Positions 9,566 to 18,803 are shown, numbered from the stretch's first letter. The stretch: DNA of 64,000 nucleotides from Actinomadura craniellae (GCF_003289645.1 NZ_QLYX01000021.1:62001-126000); one strand, 5' to 3'. The notes: generated from the sequence alone by a model not told the origin. Program-made: numbers and translations.

Positions 9566-10363
9566 GTGCCGGTGGGCGTCTATCTGCGGGTCGCGGGATA
9601 TGCCTTCCGGCGATACTCCACCTACCGGGTGGCCACCGCCTCCGCGGTGGTGACCAACACGGTCTTCGGCTTCCTGCGGGCCTACATCCTGATCGCCCTC
9701 TGGCAGGCCCGGCCGCAGCTCGGCGGCTACGACGTCGCCGACGCGGTGGCCTTCTCCTTCCTGACCCAGGCGCTGATCGGTCCCGTGAACGTGTTCGCCG
9801 GCAGCCTGGAGCTCACCGGGCGGATCCGCACCGGCGACGTGGCCGTCGACCTGCATCGCCCGGTGGACCTGCAGGGGTGGTGGCTCGCCGACGACCTGGG
9901 GCGGGCGGTGTTCGCCCTGGTGTTCCGGGGCGTCCCGACGCTCGCCGCCGGCATGGTCGCGTTCGGGATCCCGCTGCCCGGGCCGGCGACGCTCGCGGCG
10001 TTCCTGGGCTCGGCGGCGCTGGCGGTGCTGGTCGGCTTCGCGCTGCGCTACCTGGTGTCGCTGTGCTGCTTCTGGCTCGGCGACGAACGGGGTCTGCACA
10101 CGGTCTCGACGGTCAGCACGATGTTCTTCTCCGGCATGATCCTGCCGCTGGTGGTCTTCCCCGGCCCGCTGGGCGAGGTTGCCCGGGCGCTGCCGTGGGC
10201 GGCGCTCATCCAGGTGCCGGCGGACGTGTTCCTCGGCAGGCACACCGGCACCGGGCTGCTCGGCGTCTACGCCTTCCAGGCGGCCTGGGCGGTGGCCCTG
10301 CTGGGCGCCGGCCGGGCGCTGACCCGGGCCGCCCGGCACCGGCTGATGATCCACGGTGGCTGA
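9566..10363 (+). CDS. ABC-2 type exporter permease 1
   Basis: A 265-residue integral membrane protein with about six hydrophobic segments (for example FGFLRAYILIALW, LAVLVGFALRYLVSLCCFWL and FFSGMILPLVVFPG). It resembles permeases of the ABC2_membrane_6 family (PF06182), which occur as a pair of unlike permeases plus one ATPase, exactly as here. The GTG start at 9566 is close to a second GTG at 9572, so the exact start is uncertain. It overlaps the next gene by 8 nt, indicating translational coupling. The exported substrate is unknown. Confidence 0.8.
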   Translation: MPVGVYLRVAGYAFRRYSTYRVATASAVVTNTVFGFLRAYILIALWQARPQLGGYDVADAVAFSFLTQALIGPVNVFAGSLELTGRIRTGDVAVDLHRPVDLQGWWLADDLGRAVFALVFRGVPTLAAGMVAFGIPLPGPATLAAFLGSAALAVLVGFALRYLVSLCCFWLGDERGLHTVSTVSTMFFSGMILPLVVFPGPLGEVARALPWAALIQVPADVFLGRHTGTGLLGVYAFQAAWAVALLGAGRALTRAARHRLMIHGG

Positions 10364-11159
10364 GGCGCTGCGCGTCTACGCGCTGCTGGCCTGGACCTGG
10401 ACCCGGGCCGCCGCGCAGTACCCGGTGTCGATGATCATGCTGACCCTGACGACGGTCGCGTTGACGCTGCTCGACCTGGCCGCGATCGCGCTGATCTTCG
10501 TGCACACCGACCGGCTGGCCGGGTTCTCCGGGACCGAGGTGATGTTCCTGTACGCGACGTCCCTGGTGCCCTTCGCGATGGCCGACATCGTGCTGGGCAC
10601 CGCCGAGCGGCTCGGCCAGCACGTCCGGGAGGGCTCCCTGGACACGATGCTGGTCCGCCCGGTCAGCCCGCTGATCCAGCTCGCGACCGAGGACTTCACG
10701 CCCCGGCGGCTGGGCAAGCTGCTGCCCGGCGTCGTCGTGCTGGCCGTCGCGCTGGAGCGGGCCGACGTCGACTGGACCCCCGGCCGGATCGTCATGATCC
10801 CGCTGATGCTGGTCTCGGGGACGCTCATCTTCGGAGCACTGTGGGTGATCACCGCCGCGTTCCAGTTCGTCGTGGTCGACGGCCGGGAGGCGACGAGTTC
10901 GGTGACCTACGGGGGCGCGTTCCTGACCCAGTACCCGATGCACATCTTCGGCCGGGACTTCGTGCGCACGCTGACCTTCGTCCTCCCGCTGGCCTTCGTC
11001 AACTGGCAGCCCGCCCTGTACGTGCTGGACCGGCCCGACCCGCACGGCCTGCCCGCCGCCGCCCGGTTCGCCTCGCCCGCGGTCGCCGCGGTGCTGTGCG
11101 TGCTCGCCGCGCTGGCCTGGCGGGCCGGGCTGCGCCGCTACCGCTCCACCGGGAACTGA
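10356..11159 (+). CDS. ABC-2 type exporter permease 2
   Basis: The second permease (267 aa) of the same exporter. It has about six predicted membrane helices (SMIMLTLTTVALTLLDLAAI, GALWVITAAFQFVVV, AAVLCVLAALAW) and the characteristic loop HVREGSLDTMLVRPVSPL. It starts inside the end of permease 1 and ends 14 nt before the ATPase gene, so the three form one operon. No binding protein gene is present, as expected for an exporter. Confidence 0.8.
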   Translation: MAEALRVYALLAWTWTRAAAQYPVSMIMLTLTTVALTLLDLAAIALIFVHTDRLAGFSGTEVMFLYATSLVPFAMADIVLGTAERLGQHVREGSLDTMLVRPVSPLIQLATEDFTPRRLGKLLPGVVVLAVALERADVDWTPGRIVMIPLMLVSGTLIFGALWVITAAFQFVVVDGREATSSVTYGGAFLTQYPMHIFGRDFVRTLTFVLPLAFVNWQPALYVLDRPDPHGLPAAARFASPAVAAVLCVLAALAWRAGLRRYRSTGN

Positions 11160-11173
11160 GAGGAGACCCCGAA

Positions 11174-12145
11174 TTGATCGAGATGCGCGACGTCTCCCGC
11201 ACCTTCGTGATCCGGTCCCGGGACGGGCGGCGGCTGCGCCGCTCGCGCACCGTCGTCCGGGCGGTGGACGGTATCTCCTTCACCATCGGGGCCGGTGAGT
11301 TCGTCGGCTACCTCGGCCCCAACGGAGCCGGCAAGTCCACCACGATCAAGATGCTGACCGGCATCCTCGCCGCGTCGGCCGGTTCGGTCCGGGTGGCGGG
11401 GCTCGACCCGGCCCGGCAGCGCACCGCGCTGGCCCGGCGGATCGGTGTGGTCTTCGGCCAGCGCACCACGCTCTGGTGGGACCTCCCGCTGCGCGACAGC
11501 CTGACCCTGATCCGGCACCTGTACCGGGTCGACGCCGCGGCGCACCGGGCCCGGCTGGCCGAGCTCACCGAGGTGCTCGATCTCGGCCCGTTCCTGGGCA
11601 CCCCGGTCCGCCAGCTCAGCCTGGGCCAGCGGATGCGCGGCGACCTGGCGGCGGCGCTGCTGCACGACCCGCCGCTGCTGGTGCTCGACGAGCCCACCAT
11701 CGGCCTCGACGTGATCAGCAAGGCGACGGTGCGGGGCTTCCTGGAGCGCCGCAACGCCGAGCAGGGGACCACGGTCGTGCTGACCACCCACGATCTCGGC
11801 GACATCGAGCGGCTGTGCCGCAGGGTCATGGTGATCGACCATGGCCGGCTGGCCTACGACGGCGGGCTCGACCGGCTGCGCGCCACGGCCGGTGCGCAGC
11901 GGGTGCTGGTCGTCGACCTGGCCCGGCCGGGCGAGCCCGTCGACCTGCCCGGCGTCTCCGTGATGCGCGTCGAGGGGCCGCGGCAGTGGCTGGCGATCCC
12001 GCAGGGGTCGAGCGCGGCGGCCGTGATCGCGGAACTGACCGGCCGGTACGAGGTCCGGGACATCGCGCTGCGCGAGCCGGACATCGAGGACGTGATCACT
12101 CGCCTGTACCGGGCCGGGCGCGGCTCCCGGGAGGCGGTTCAGTAG
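11174..12145 (+). CDS. ABC transporter ATP-binding protein
   Basis: The 323-residue ATPase energises the two upstream permeases. It shows Walker A GPNGAGKST, the Q-loop FGQRTTLWWDLP, signature LSLGQRMR, Walker B LLVLDEPTIGLD and the H-loop TTHDLGD. A 100-residue C-terminal extension follows. The TTG at 11174 has AGGAG 8 nt upstream, better spacing than the ATG at 11183. The gene ends 7 nt inside the convergent membrane-protein gene. Similarity to drug-resistance type ATPases is generic and does not set the substrate. Confidence 0.9.
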   Translation: MIEMRDVSRTFVIRSRDGRRLRRSRTVVRAVDGISFTIGAGEFVGYLGPNGAGKSTTIKMLTGILAASAGSVRVAGLDPARQRTALARRIGVVFGQRTTLWWDLPLRDSLTLIRHLYRVDAAAHRARLAELTEVLDLGPFLGTPVRQLSLGQRMRGDLAAALLHDPPLLVLDEPTIGLDVISKATVRGFLERRNAEQGTTVVLTTHDLGDIERLCRRVMVIDHGRLAYDGGLDRLRATAGAQRVLVVDLARPGEPVDLPGVSVMRVEGPRQWLAIPQGSSAAAVIAELTGRYEVRDIALREPDIEDVITRLYRAGRGSREAVQ

Positions 12146-12591
12146 TCGTACCCGGAGTCCTCGCGCTCGCCCCGCCGCCAGCGGCCCGGAGCCCAGGCGG
12201 GCATCAGCAGCGCGACCCCCATCAGGGCGAAGACCCCCGAGCCGAGCAGCAGCCGCAACCCGGTGTCGACCTCGCCGTCCGGCGGCACCCGGGTGGACAG
12301 GTCGAGGGCCTGGCCGGGATCGGCGAAGAAGTACACCGACCAGGCGATCAGGACGAGCGCCGGGATGAGGGAGGCCAGCGGGGACGCCCACCGGGCCACG
12401 ATGATCACGCCCAGTACCAGCCCCACCGCGGCCATCACCGCGAACGCCCCGTACAGCCGGGTGGAATCGGAGATCGTCTGATCGAGCGGGTCGAAGGAGT
12501 CGGTGGCCCGGGTGTGCCCCCAGGCGGCGCCGTAGGCCAGGGCCGGGGTCAACAGCACCCCGAGGATGAAGCCGAAAACGTGCCGCACCAC
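12139..12591 (-). CDS. Predicted four-helix membrane protein
   Basis: A 150-residue protein of unknown function with four hydrophobic segments: FGFILGVLLTPALAYGAAWG, LYGAFAVMAAVGLVLGVIIV, PLASLIPALVLIAWSVYFFA and LLLGSGVFALMGVALLMPAW. The third and fourth helices are separated by a short polar stretch (DPGQALDLSTRVPPDGEVDT), and the end is acidic (REDSGYDY). Two consecutive GTG codons (12591 and 12588) are the likely starts; the upstream frame is low complexity. Its 3' end overlaps the ABC ATPase gene by 7 nt on the opposite strand. Confidence 0.6.
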   Translation of the reverse strand: MVRHVFGFILGVLLTPALAYGAAWGHTRATDSFDPLDQTISDSTRLYGAFAVMAAVGLVLGVIIVARWASPLASLIPALVLIAWSVYFFADPGQALDLSTRVPPDGEVDTGLRLLLGSGVFALMGVALLMPAWAPGRWRRGEREDSGYDY

Positions 12592-12633
12592 GCACCACCG
12601 TCCGTTTGAACCACTTTTGCAGGTACCGGCAGG

Positions 12634-12659
12634 CGTGCTGGGTGACCGTGCTGGGTGAC
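12634..12659 (+). repeat. 13-nt tandem duplication
   Basis: CGTGCTGGGTGAC occurs twice in direct succession upstream of the membrane protein gene (12139-12591) on its 5' side. It looks like slippage; no known function. Confidence 0.4.
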
Positions 12660-12836
12660 CCGGCCGCATGCGCACGTCCTGACGTGGCATGCATCTCACC
12701 AGAGGGTCCCGCCCTCGGTAAACCGTAGGGCCTCCTGAAGCGTCTCGCCAGACAAGATCGACATATCAGAAATCACCGTGACGGCCGGGATCGGGTGGAC
12801 CGGACGCCACGGCCGGCGACGTTTCCAGGGACCTCT

Positions 12837-14855
12837 GTGACCACACCGCAACCGCACGACACCGCCCGCTTCGGCCGGACCGCCGCCCTCCTCACCCGCG
12901 GCATGGACGCGGCGACGGACCTCGCGCTCCTCTCCTTCGCGGTGTGGACGCTGCTCTACCACCTCGGGCTGTGGCTCCGGCCGCCCACCGCGGTGCTGGT
13001 GGGCGGGTGGGCCGCGGCGACGGCGGCGATCGCCGCGGGGATGGTGCTGCGGGGCCGCCGCCCCGCCGAAGACACCGGGCCCGCGCAGGACGCCGGGCCG
13101 GGGGCGCCCCGGTGGGCGGCCTGGGCCGGGCCCTGCCTGGGGGTGGCCGCCGGGCTGGCGGCGGGATTCCACTCCGCCGGAGTGCCCTGGTGGGTCACCT
13201 GCGGGCTCGCCGTCGCCGCCGTCGCCGTCACCGGGTACGCCCTGCGGGGGGCCGGGGCCGGCCCGTTCACGTCCCCCGGGCCCGCGGGCCGGGGCTCGTT
13301 CCTGGTCCTGGGTACGGCCCTGGGGTTCGCCGTCGGGTCGCTGTTCATCGTCAACACCGACGCCGACGACGCCTACTTCGTCTCCCGGTCGGTGTGGACC
13401 GCCGAGAACGGCCGGATCCCGCTCCGGGACGTGATCTTCAGCCAGGGAACGTACGCTCCCATCTCTGGCGAGCCGCCGGTGGCGTCCTTCGAAGTGTTCG
13501 TCGGCGCGCTGGCCCGCCCGCTGGGGATACCCGCGAGTTCGTTCCTCTGGTACGTCGTTCTGCCCGCCGTGGTCTTCCTCGCCGTCTGGGCGCTGTGGCG
13601 GCTGGTCCGGGAGTGGGCGCCGCGCCGCGCCGCGCTGTGCTTCGCGCTCGGTGCGGTGTACCTGCTGTGGTCCGGGGCGCACAACGCCTCCCTCGGCTCC
13701 TTCCACCTGGTGCGCCTGTGGCAGGGCAAGGCCGTGCTGGTGTCGCTGGTGATCCCGCTGCTGTACGTCTACCTGACCCGGTGGGCCGAGCGCCGGTCGG
13801 GTACGGCGCTGGCCCTGGCCGCGGCGGCCGGTGTCGCGGCCACCGGGCTGACCTCCTCGGCCGCGTTCGTGGTGCCGCTGATAACGGCCGCCGTCGCCGG
13901 GCCCCTGCTGCTCACCGGCCGGGTCCGGGACGCCGTCGCGGCATGCGCGGCCTCGGCCTACCCCATCGCGGCCGGGTTGGTGGTGATGCTCGGGTACTCC
14001 GCCATCGAGGTCGCCGGCAGCTTCCATCCGGCCCCGCGGACCTACTCCTGGATCATGATGACCGGGATCCTGGGCGCGCTCGGCGGCGCCGCGCTGTGGG
14101 GCGCGCCCCGGCTGGCCCGCGCCGGCACTCCTGCGATGATCACGGCGGGGGTGGCCGGGGTGACCACCGTACTGATCATTCCCGGTGTGCTCGAACTCGT
14201 CCGGGACGCCAGCGGCGCCGGGCCGGTGCTGTGGCGGACGCTGTGGCTCGTCCCCGCCCCGGCGCTGGTCGGTCTGCTGGCCGCGATCCGGCTGCCCGCC
14301 GTACCGCGGCTCTCCTGGACGCCGCCCGCCCTGGTCCCCGCCCTGGCCCCCGGGCTGGCGGCCGGTGCGTTGATCCCGCTGGTCGGCACCCCGGTGTGGG
14401 CGGAGGAGAACGGCTCCACGGTCGCCGCCCGGCCCGCCTGGAAGGCCGACCCCGGGCGGCTGCGCGCCGCGCGGACGGTGGTGGCCGCGAGCGGCGAGCG
14501 GGGCGTGGTGCTCATGCCGCTGGTCTACATGCGGTACGTCCCGGTGATCACCACCCGGGTGAACGCGGTCAGCCCCAACAACCACTACCTGCGGCTCATG
14601 CCGGCCCCGCCGGAGTTCACCGAGGATCGGCTGCTGCTCACCCAGATGGTCCGGTCCAAGTACGCTCCCATGCCCACCCCGCAGCGGGCCGCGGACGCGC
14701 TGCGGCGCATCGGGGTGACCGTCGCCTGCGCGCGTGCCGACAACCTGCCCGCGCTGGAGCTGCTCCGGTCTGCCGGGTACGGGAACATGATGCACGTCTC
14801 CCGGCTGCGGTGCCTGTTCCCCGGGCGCGCGCCCGGATCGCCGGCCGGCTCCTGA
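12837..14855 (+). CDS. Large polytopic membrane protein (DUF6077-like)
   Basis: A 672-residue protein with roughly a dozen hydrophobic segments. Between helices are NTDADDAYFVSRSVWTAENG and IFSQGTYAPISGEPPVASFE, an acidic motif followed by an aromatic one, as in lumenal loops of GT-C glycosyltransferases. The C-terminal 120 residues are soluble and include TTRVNAVSPNNHYLRLM. I recall DUF6077 proteins with this DADDA motif; enzymatic function is not established. The GTG at 12837 follows CAGGGA. No partner gene flanks it: the exporter is upstream, and an unrelated envelope pair is downstream. A cell-surface polymer role is a guess. Confidence 0.65.
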   Translation: MTTPQPHDTARFGRTAALLTRGMDAATDLALLSFAVWTLLYHLGLWLRPPTAVLVGGWAAATAAIAAGMVLRGRRPAEDTGPAQDAGPGAPRWAAWAGPCLGVAAGLAAGFHSAGVPWWVTCGLAVAAVAVTGYALRGAGAGPFTSPGPAGRGSFLVLGTALGFAVGSLFIVNTDADDAYFVSRSVWTAENGRIPLRDVIFSQGTYAPISGEPPVASFEVFVGALARPLGIPASSFLWYVVLPAVVFLAVWALWRLVREWAPRRAALCFALGAVYLLWSGAHNASLGSFHLVRLWQGKAVLVSLVIPLLYVYLTRWAERRSGTALALAAAAGVAATGLTSSAAFVVPLITAAVAGPLLLTGRVRDAVAACAASAYPIAAGLVVMLGYSAIEVAGSFHPAPRTYSWIMMTGILGALGGAALWGAPRLARAGTPAMITAGVAGVTTVLIIPGVLELVRDASGAGPVLWRTLWLVPAPALVGLLAAIRLPAVPRLSWTPPALVPALAPGLAAGALIPLVGTPVWAEENGSTVAARPAWKADPGRLRAARTVVAASGERGVVLMPLVYMRYVPVITTRVNAVSPNNHYLRLMPAPPEFTEDRLLLTQMVRSKYAPMPTPQRAADALRRIGVTVACARADNLPALELLRSAGYGNMMHVSRLRCLFPGRAPGSPAGS

Positions 14856-14961
14856 CGACGGTCGCGGGCAAGCCCTGCTGGCGAGGCCGGGCAAGGGTTT
14901 TGATGTGTTTTGTCGGGGCATCGGCGGGAGACCTGCATTCGACTCACGCCAGGAGGCAGAC

Positions 14962-15696
14962 ATGTCGACCGCCATCTGGGTCGTCATCGCCGTCGTGGCC
15001 GTCCTCGCCGTTGCGGCCATCGTCCTGGTGACGCAGCAGCGGTCCCGCACCGCCCGGCTGCGTGACCGGTTCGGCCCGGAGTACGACCGCGCTCTGGAAC
15101 AGCACGGAAAGCGCGGCGAGGCCGAGCGCGAGCTCCTCTCCCGGGAGACACGCCACCAGGAACTCGGCGTCCGCCCGCTCGACCCCGCCCAGCAGAAGAC
15201 GTACCGCGAGCAGTGGACCCAGGTCCAGGAGCGGTTCGTGGACGCCCCCGAGGCCACTCTCGAAGAGGCCGACAAGCTCGTCCTGGTCGTGATGGGCGAG
15301 CGCGGCTACCCGGTGGAGGACTACGAGGACCGGGTCGCGCACCTGTCGGTGGAACACGGCCGCGCCCTCGACCACTACCGGCGCGCGCACGACATCAGCA
15401 CCCGGGCCCGCCGCAAGGAGGCCTCCACCGAGGACCTCCGCCAGGGGATGGTGCACTACCGCACCCTGTTCGAGGACCTGCTCGCCGTGCCCGACAGGCA
15501 CACCGACACCGCCCCCGCGGAGGTGCAGCCCGACCCCGGCCCGGAGAAGGCGGACACCGCCCGGGCCGACCGGGCCGACGAGGCCCCCGGCGCCGCTCCG
15601 GCACCCGAGGGGGACCCGGCTGACCGGGTGCCGGCCGGTCCGGCCGGTCCGGCCGGTGCGGAGCGACCGGCCCCGAGCGCCGAGCGAAGGAGCTGA
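14962..15696 (+). CDS. Membrane-anchored conserved actinobacterial protein
   Basis: The 244-residue protein has one N-terminal membrane helix (residues 4-24, IWVVIAVVAVLAVAAIVLVT), then a basic, helical region starting RDRFGPEYDRALEQHGKR, a conserved segment YREQWTQVQERFVDAPEATL (81-100), and a disordered acidic, Pro/Ala-rich tail from about 180. Proteins of this shape are common in actinomycetes, but no function is assigned. AGGAGG precedes the ATG. The stop lies 5 nt before the next gene, whose C-terminus carries a shorter version of the same segment, so the two are an operon and probably act together. Confidence 0.75.
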   Translation: MSTAIWVVIAVVAVLAVAAIVLVTQQRSRTARLRDRFGPEYDRALEQHGKRGEAERELLSRETRHQELGVRPLDPAQQKTYREQWTQVQERFVDAPEATLEEADKLVLVVMGERGYPVEDYEDRVAHLSVEHGRALDHYRRAHDISTRARRKEASTEDLRQGMVHYRTLFEDLLAVPDRHTDTAPAEVQPDPGPEKADTARADRADEAPGAAPAPEGDPADRVPAGPAGPAGAERPAPSAERRS

Positions 15697-15701
15697 CCCG
15701 C

Positions 15702-16415
15702 GTGAAGGACGGAAAGCGGCACGACCGCGAGCCCGCCGAGACCGTACCGCCCCCGCCCCGACCGGTGGACGGAAACGTCCTCGTGCCCGCCCCCGACGAG
15801 CGGGCCCTCGCCGCCGGAACAGGCGAGGCCACCACCCCCGATGTACGTGTCGCCGGTCGCCCGGGCGCCCCTGCCGGCACGACGCTTCCTCCTGCCGACA
15901 CGACGGATTCCCCCACGGGCAAGACCGGTGCCCCCACCGACACGGCGAGTGCGCCCCCCGGCAGGACCGACGCCCCCGCCGACACGACGGACGCCCCCTC
16001 CGGCAAGCCCGACGTCCCCGCCGGCGAGACCGGCTCGCCCGGCGCCGGGACGGACGTCCCGGCCGCCCGGAAGGAACCCTCCGCCGAGCCCCCCGCGGGC
16101 GAGCGGGCGGAGCTCGCCCCCGGCAAGGACGCACCGGCCGACCGGCCCGCCGCGCACCGCGAGGAACCGGACCTGCGGCTGCTGGACCCCGGCATCGCCA
16201 CCGGCTTCCAGGAGCGGTGGCGGGACGTCCAGGCGAGCTTCGTCGACGACCCCGGGGACGCCGTGCGGCGGGCCGAGGAGCTCACCATGGAGGCGGCCCG
16301 CGCGCTCACCGACGCCCTGTCCGCCTGGGAGGGCGAGACCGAGGACGACACCGAGCGGTTGCGGCAGACGCTGCGCCGGCACCGGGACGTGCTGGACCGC
16401 CTGCTCGCCCTCTGA
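15702..16415 (+). CDS. Low-complexity protein with a C-terminal domain related to its upstream neighbour
   Basis: Of 237 residues, about 20-160 are Pro/Thr/Ala/Asp-rich with a loose repeat (TDxPxxKT, PADTTD) and likely disordered. The C-terminal 75 residues are helical: FQERWRDVQASFVDDPGDAV (169-188) then AEELTMEAARALTDALSAWE. This matches the YREQWTQVQERFVDAPEATL and AdkL segments of the preceding protein, so both share one domain. There is no membrane helix. The GTG start has AAGGAG 9 nt upstream. Possibly it is the soluble partner of the anchored protein. Function unknown. Confidence 0.7.
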   Translation: MKDGKRHDREPAETVPPPPRPVDGNVLVPAPDERALAAGTGEATTPDVRVAGRPGAPAGTTLPPADTTDSPTGKTGAPTDTASAPPGRTDAPADTTDAPSGKPDVPAGETGSPGAGTDVPAARKEPSAEPPAGERAELAPGKDAPADRPAAHREEPDLRLLDPGIATGFQERWRDVQASFVDDPGDAVRRAEELTMEAARALTDALSAWEGETEDDTERLRQTLRRHRDVLDRLLAL

Positions 16416-16425
16416 TCACCGGACC

Positions 16426-16474
16426 CGCAACCGCCCGCCCTCCCCTCCGCCACGCCCCGGGGCGGGCGGTTGCG
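16426..16474 (+). terminator. Hairpin terminator after the paired envelope genes
   Basis: A perfect 15-bp stem (16426-16440 with 16460-16474) and a 19-nt loop begin 11 nt after the preceding stop codon. Confidence 0.75.
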
Positions 16475-16568
16475 CCTGTCCGGGTGCCGGGGTGCGCGGG
16501 GTGGTGGACCGCCCTGCCCGCCGCCATACTGAATCCCATTCGGCCTTTCGGTGCGAGGAGGAGCAGCG

Positions 16569-17975
16569 GTGTCCGATTTCACGATGACCATCGGCGGCCA
16601 GGGTGTGGCGGCGCAGGAGACCTTCGACGTGGTCAACCCGGCGACGGGCGAGGTGCACGCGCAGGCTCCCGACTGCACCGAGAAACAACTCGACCAGGCC
16701 ATGGAGTCCGCCGCGGCGGCGTACCGGGACTGGCGGCGGGACGAGGCCGCCCGGCGCGCCGCACTGCGCGCGGCGGCGGACGTCCTCTTCGCCAAGGCCG
16801 CCGACATCGCCCCGGTCCTCACCGCCGAGCAGGGCAAGCCGCTGCAGGACGCGACCATGGAGGTGTACGGCGCCGGGGTCTGGCTGAAGTACTACGCCGA
16901 CCTCGAGGTGCCCGCCGAGGTCATCCAGGACGACGACAACGCCCTGGTCGAGGTCGTCCGCAAGCCGATGGGCGTGGTGGCCGCCATCACCCCGTGGAAC
17001 TTCCCGCTCGTGCTGGGCTCGTGGAAGATCGCCCCGGCCCTGCTGGCCGGCAACACCATGGTGCTCAAGCCCTCGCCCTACACCCCGCGGTCCACCCTCG
17101 CGCTGGCCGAGGCGCTGCGCGACACGCTGCCCCCCGGTGTGCTGAACGTCGTCTCCGGCGGTGACCGGCTGGGGGCCTGGATGACCTCCCACCCCGTCCC
17201 GCGCAAGATCAGCTTCACCGGCTCGGTGGCCACCGGCAAGAAGGTCGCCGCCGCCGCGGCGCCCGACCTCAAGCGGGTCACCCTGGAACTCGGCGGCAAC
17301 GACCCGGCGATCCTGCTGGACGACGCCGACCCGGCCCAGGTGGCGGACGGGCTGTTCGCCGCGGCGTTCCAGAACAACGGCCAGGTCTGCTCGGCGATCA
17401 AGCGGGTGTACGCGCCGCAACACCGCTACGACGAGGTGGTCGAGGCGCTGGCCGCCCGCGCCCGGGCCGCGAAGGTCGGCGACGGCATGACCGAGGGCGT
17501 CCAGTACGGGCCGATCAACAACCGCCCGCAGTTCGAGCGCGTCTCCGAACTGGTCGCCGACGCGATCGCGGGCGGCGCCCGGGCCGCGGCCGGCGGCAAG
17601 CCGATCGACGGCCCCGGCTTCTTCTTCGAGCCGACGATCCTCGCCGACGTCTCCGACGGCAGCCGGATCGTGGACGAGGAGCAGTTCGGCCCGGCCCTGC
17701 CGGTGGTGCCCTACACCGATCTCGACGAGGCCCTGGCGCGGGCCAACGGCACCCACTTCGGGCTGTCGGGCTCGGTGTGGGGCGCCGACGCCGACCGCGC
17801 CGCCGAGGTCGCCGCCCAGCTCGACTGCGGCACCGCCTGGGTCAACACCCACCTGGCGATCGCCCCGCACCAGCCGTTCGGCGGGTCCAAGTGGAGCGGG
17901 ATCGGGGTGGAGAACGGGCCGTGGGGTTACTACGGCTTCACAGAACTGCAGGTGATTCACCGCTCCAAGCGCTAG
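16569..17975 (+). CDS. NAD(P)-dependent aldehyde dehydrogenase
   Basis: A 468-residue aldehyde dehydrogenase oxidising an aldehyde to the acid. Cofactor and catalytic motifs are present: ITPWNFPLVLGSWKIAPALL, FTGSVATGKKV, the general-base Glu in TLELGGNDP and the nucleophilic Cys in NNGQVCSAIKRVY. The usual length for the family is about 480. The GTG at 16569 has AGGAGGAG 5-8 nt upstream. The gene stands alone, between the hairpin at 16426-16474 and the one at 18002-18036, so the genomic context gives no clue to the substrate. Confidence 0.92.
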   Translation: MSDFTMTIGGQGVAAQETFDVVNPATGEVHAQAPDCTEKQLDQAMESAAAAYRDWRRDEAARRAALRAAADVLFAKAADIAPVLTAEQGKPLQDATMEVYGAGVWLKYYADLEVPAEVIQDDDNALVEVVRKPMGVVAAITPWNFPLVLGSWKIAPALLAGNTMVLKPSPYTPRSTLALAEALRDTLPPGVLNVVSGGDRLGAWMTSHPVPRKISFTGSVATGKKVAAAAAPDLKRVTLELGGNDPAILLDDADPAQVADGLFAAAFQNNGQVCSAIKRVYAPQHRYDEVVEALAARARAAKVGDGMTEGVQYGPINNRPQFERVSELVADAIAGGARAAAGGKPIDGPGFFFEPTILADVSDGSRIVDEEQFGPALPVVPYTDLDEALARANGTHFGLSGSVWGADADRAAEVAAQLDCGTAWVNTHLAIAPHQPFGGSKWSGIGVENGPWGYYGFTELQVIHRSKR

Positions 17976-18001
17976 TAACGCGCCGGCCTGGCAGGGATCA
18001 T

Positions 18002-18036
18002 GGCCTCCCGAGGCGCCGGCCGCGCCTCGGGAGGCC
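18002..18036 (+). terminator. Intrinsic terminator after the aldehyde dehydrogenase gene
   Basis: A perfect 15-bp stem (18002-18016 with 18022-18036), 5-nt loop, followed by CGTTTTCG. Confidence 0.85.
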
Positions 18037-18062
18037 CGTTTTCGCTCGCGGAGGACCCAGCC

Positions 18063-18800
18063 ATGCGGACGTGGGACGTCATGCGCCAGGACGACAACGG
18101 CAACGAGTTCCGGATGGCCGGGCACGACTCCCGGATCTCCGCGCTCGCCCAGGTGCTGGCGATGGAGAGCGGAGTCCCGCACGACCAGCTGTACTGGGTG
18201 GCCGGCCCGGCCGGCCCCGTCTGCCGGACCAACCGCGACCTGTACCTGCACGTCCTGCGGCTGGGCCGGGACCTGCAGGCCGCCTCCTGGTCGCTGTCGG
18301 CCTACCTGCGGTCGCTGTGGCGGGCGAGCCTCCCGCTGCGCGACCGGTCGCGGCTGGAGCCCGACCAGGTGGCCGCGCTGTACTCGGCCGCCGAGGCCGT
18401 CCCGCCCGCGCCCTACGACCCGGCGTGGAACACCGCCGACCTGTCCCTGCCCGGCCCGGCACCCGAGGACCACGCCGACTGGGAGCGGGTGATCTTCTCT
18501 CAGCTCGCCGATCTGGAGGACTTCGCCGGCCGGCCGCCGGGCCCGGCGGCCCGGTTCGGGGCCACCGCGCCCCGCCCGGCCGGAGCGGGGCCGCGCGCCG
18601 TCCCGGCCCGCTGGCTGAACTTCGACCCGGCCGGCTACCTGGAATGCGCGATCGCGGGTGGTCTGGGCGGCTGGGACGCCGCCGACGGGGCGCGCGTCCC
18701 CGAGCCGGGGGCGCCCACCGGCTCGCCCGTCCGGCCGCTCACCCTGCTGAGCTGGGGTGACCTGGCTCGGCTCGCGGTCTGCGGCCAGCAATACCGGTAG
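18063..18800 (+). CDS. Conserved hypothetical protein
   Basis: A 245-residue soluble protein starting MRTWDVMRQDDNGNEFRMAG. The N-terminal half (to about residue 80) looks like a compact domain: HDSRISALAQVLAMESGVPH then QLYWVAGPAGPVCRTNRDLY. Residues 130-200 are Pro/Ala-rich, and the end (LTLLSWGDLARLAVCGQQYR) is again ordered. Proteins with this N-terminus seem common in actinomycetes, but I know no function. It ends 3 nt before the convergent thioesterase gene. The ATG was chosen because the residues upstream come from the terminator hairpin. Confidence 0.7.
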   Translation: MRTWDVMRQDDNGNEFRMAGHDSRISALAQVLAMESGVPHDQLYWVAGPAGPVCRTNRDLYLHVLRLGRDLQAASWSLSAYLRSLWRASLPLRDRSRLEPDQVAALYSAAEAVPPAPYDPAWNTADLSLPGPAPEDHADWERVIFSQLADLEDFAGRPPGPAARFGATAPRPAGAGPRAVPARWLNFDPAGYLECAIAGGLGGWDAADGARVPEPGAPTGSPVRPLTLLSWGDLARLAVCGQQYR

Positions 18801-18803
18801 CGC

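Noticed and set aside
12696..15275. 859-residue minus-strand frame
   Set aside because: Antisense to two real plus-strand genes; Gly/Arg/Pro-rich with no domain.
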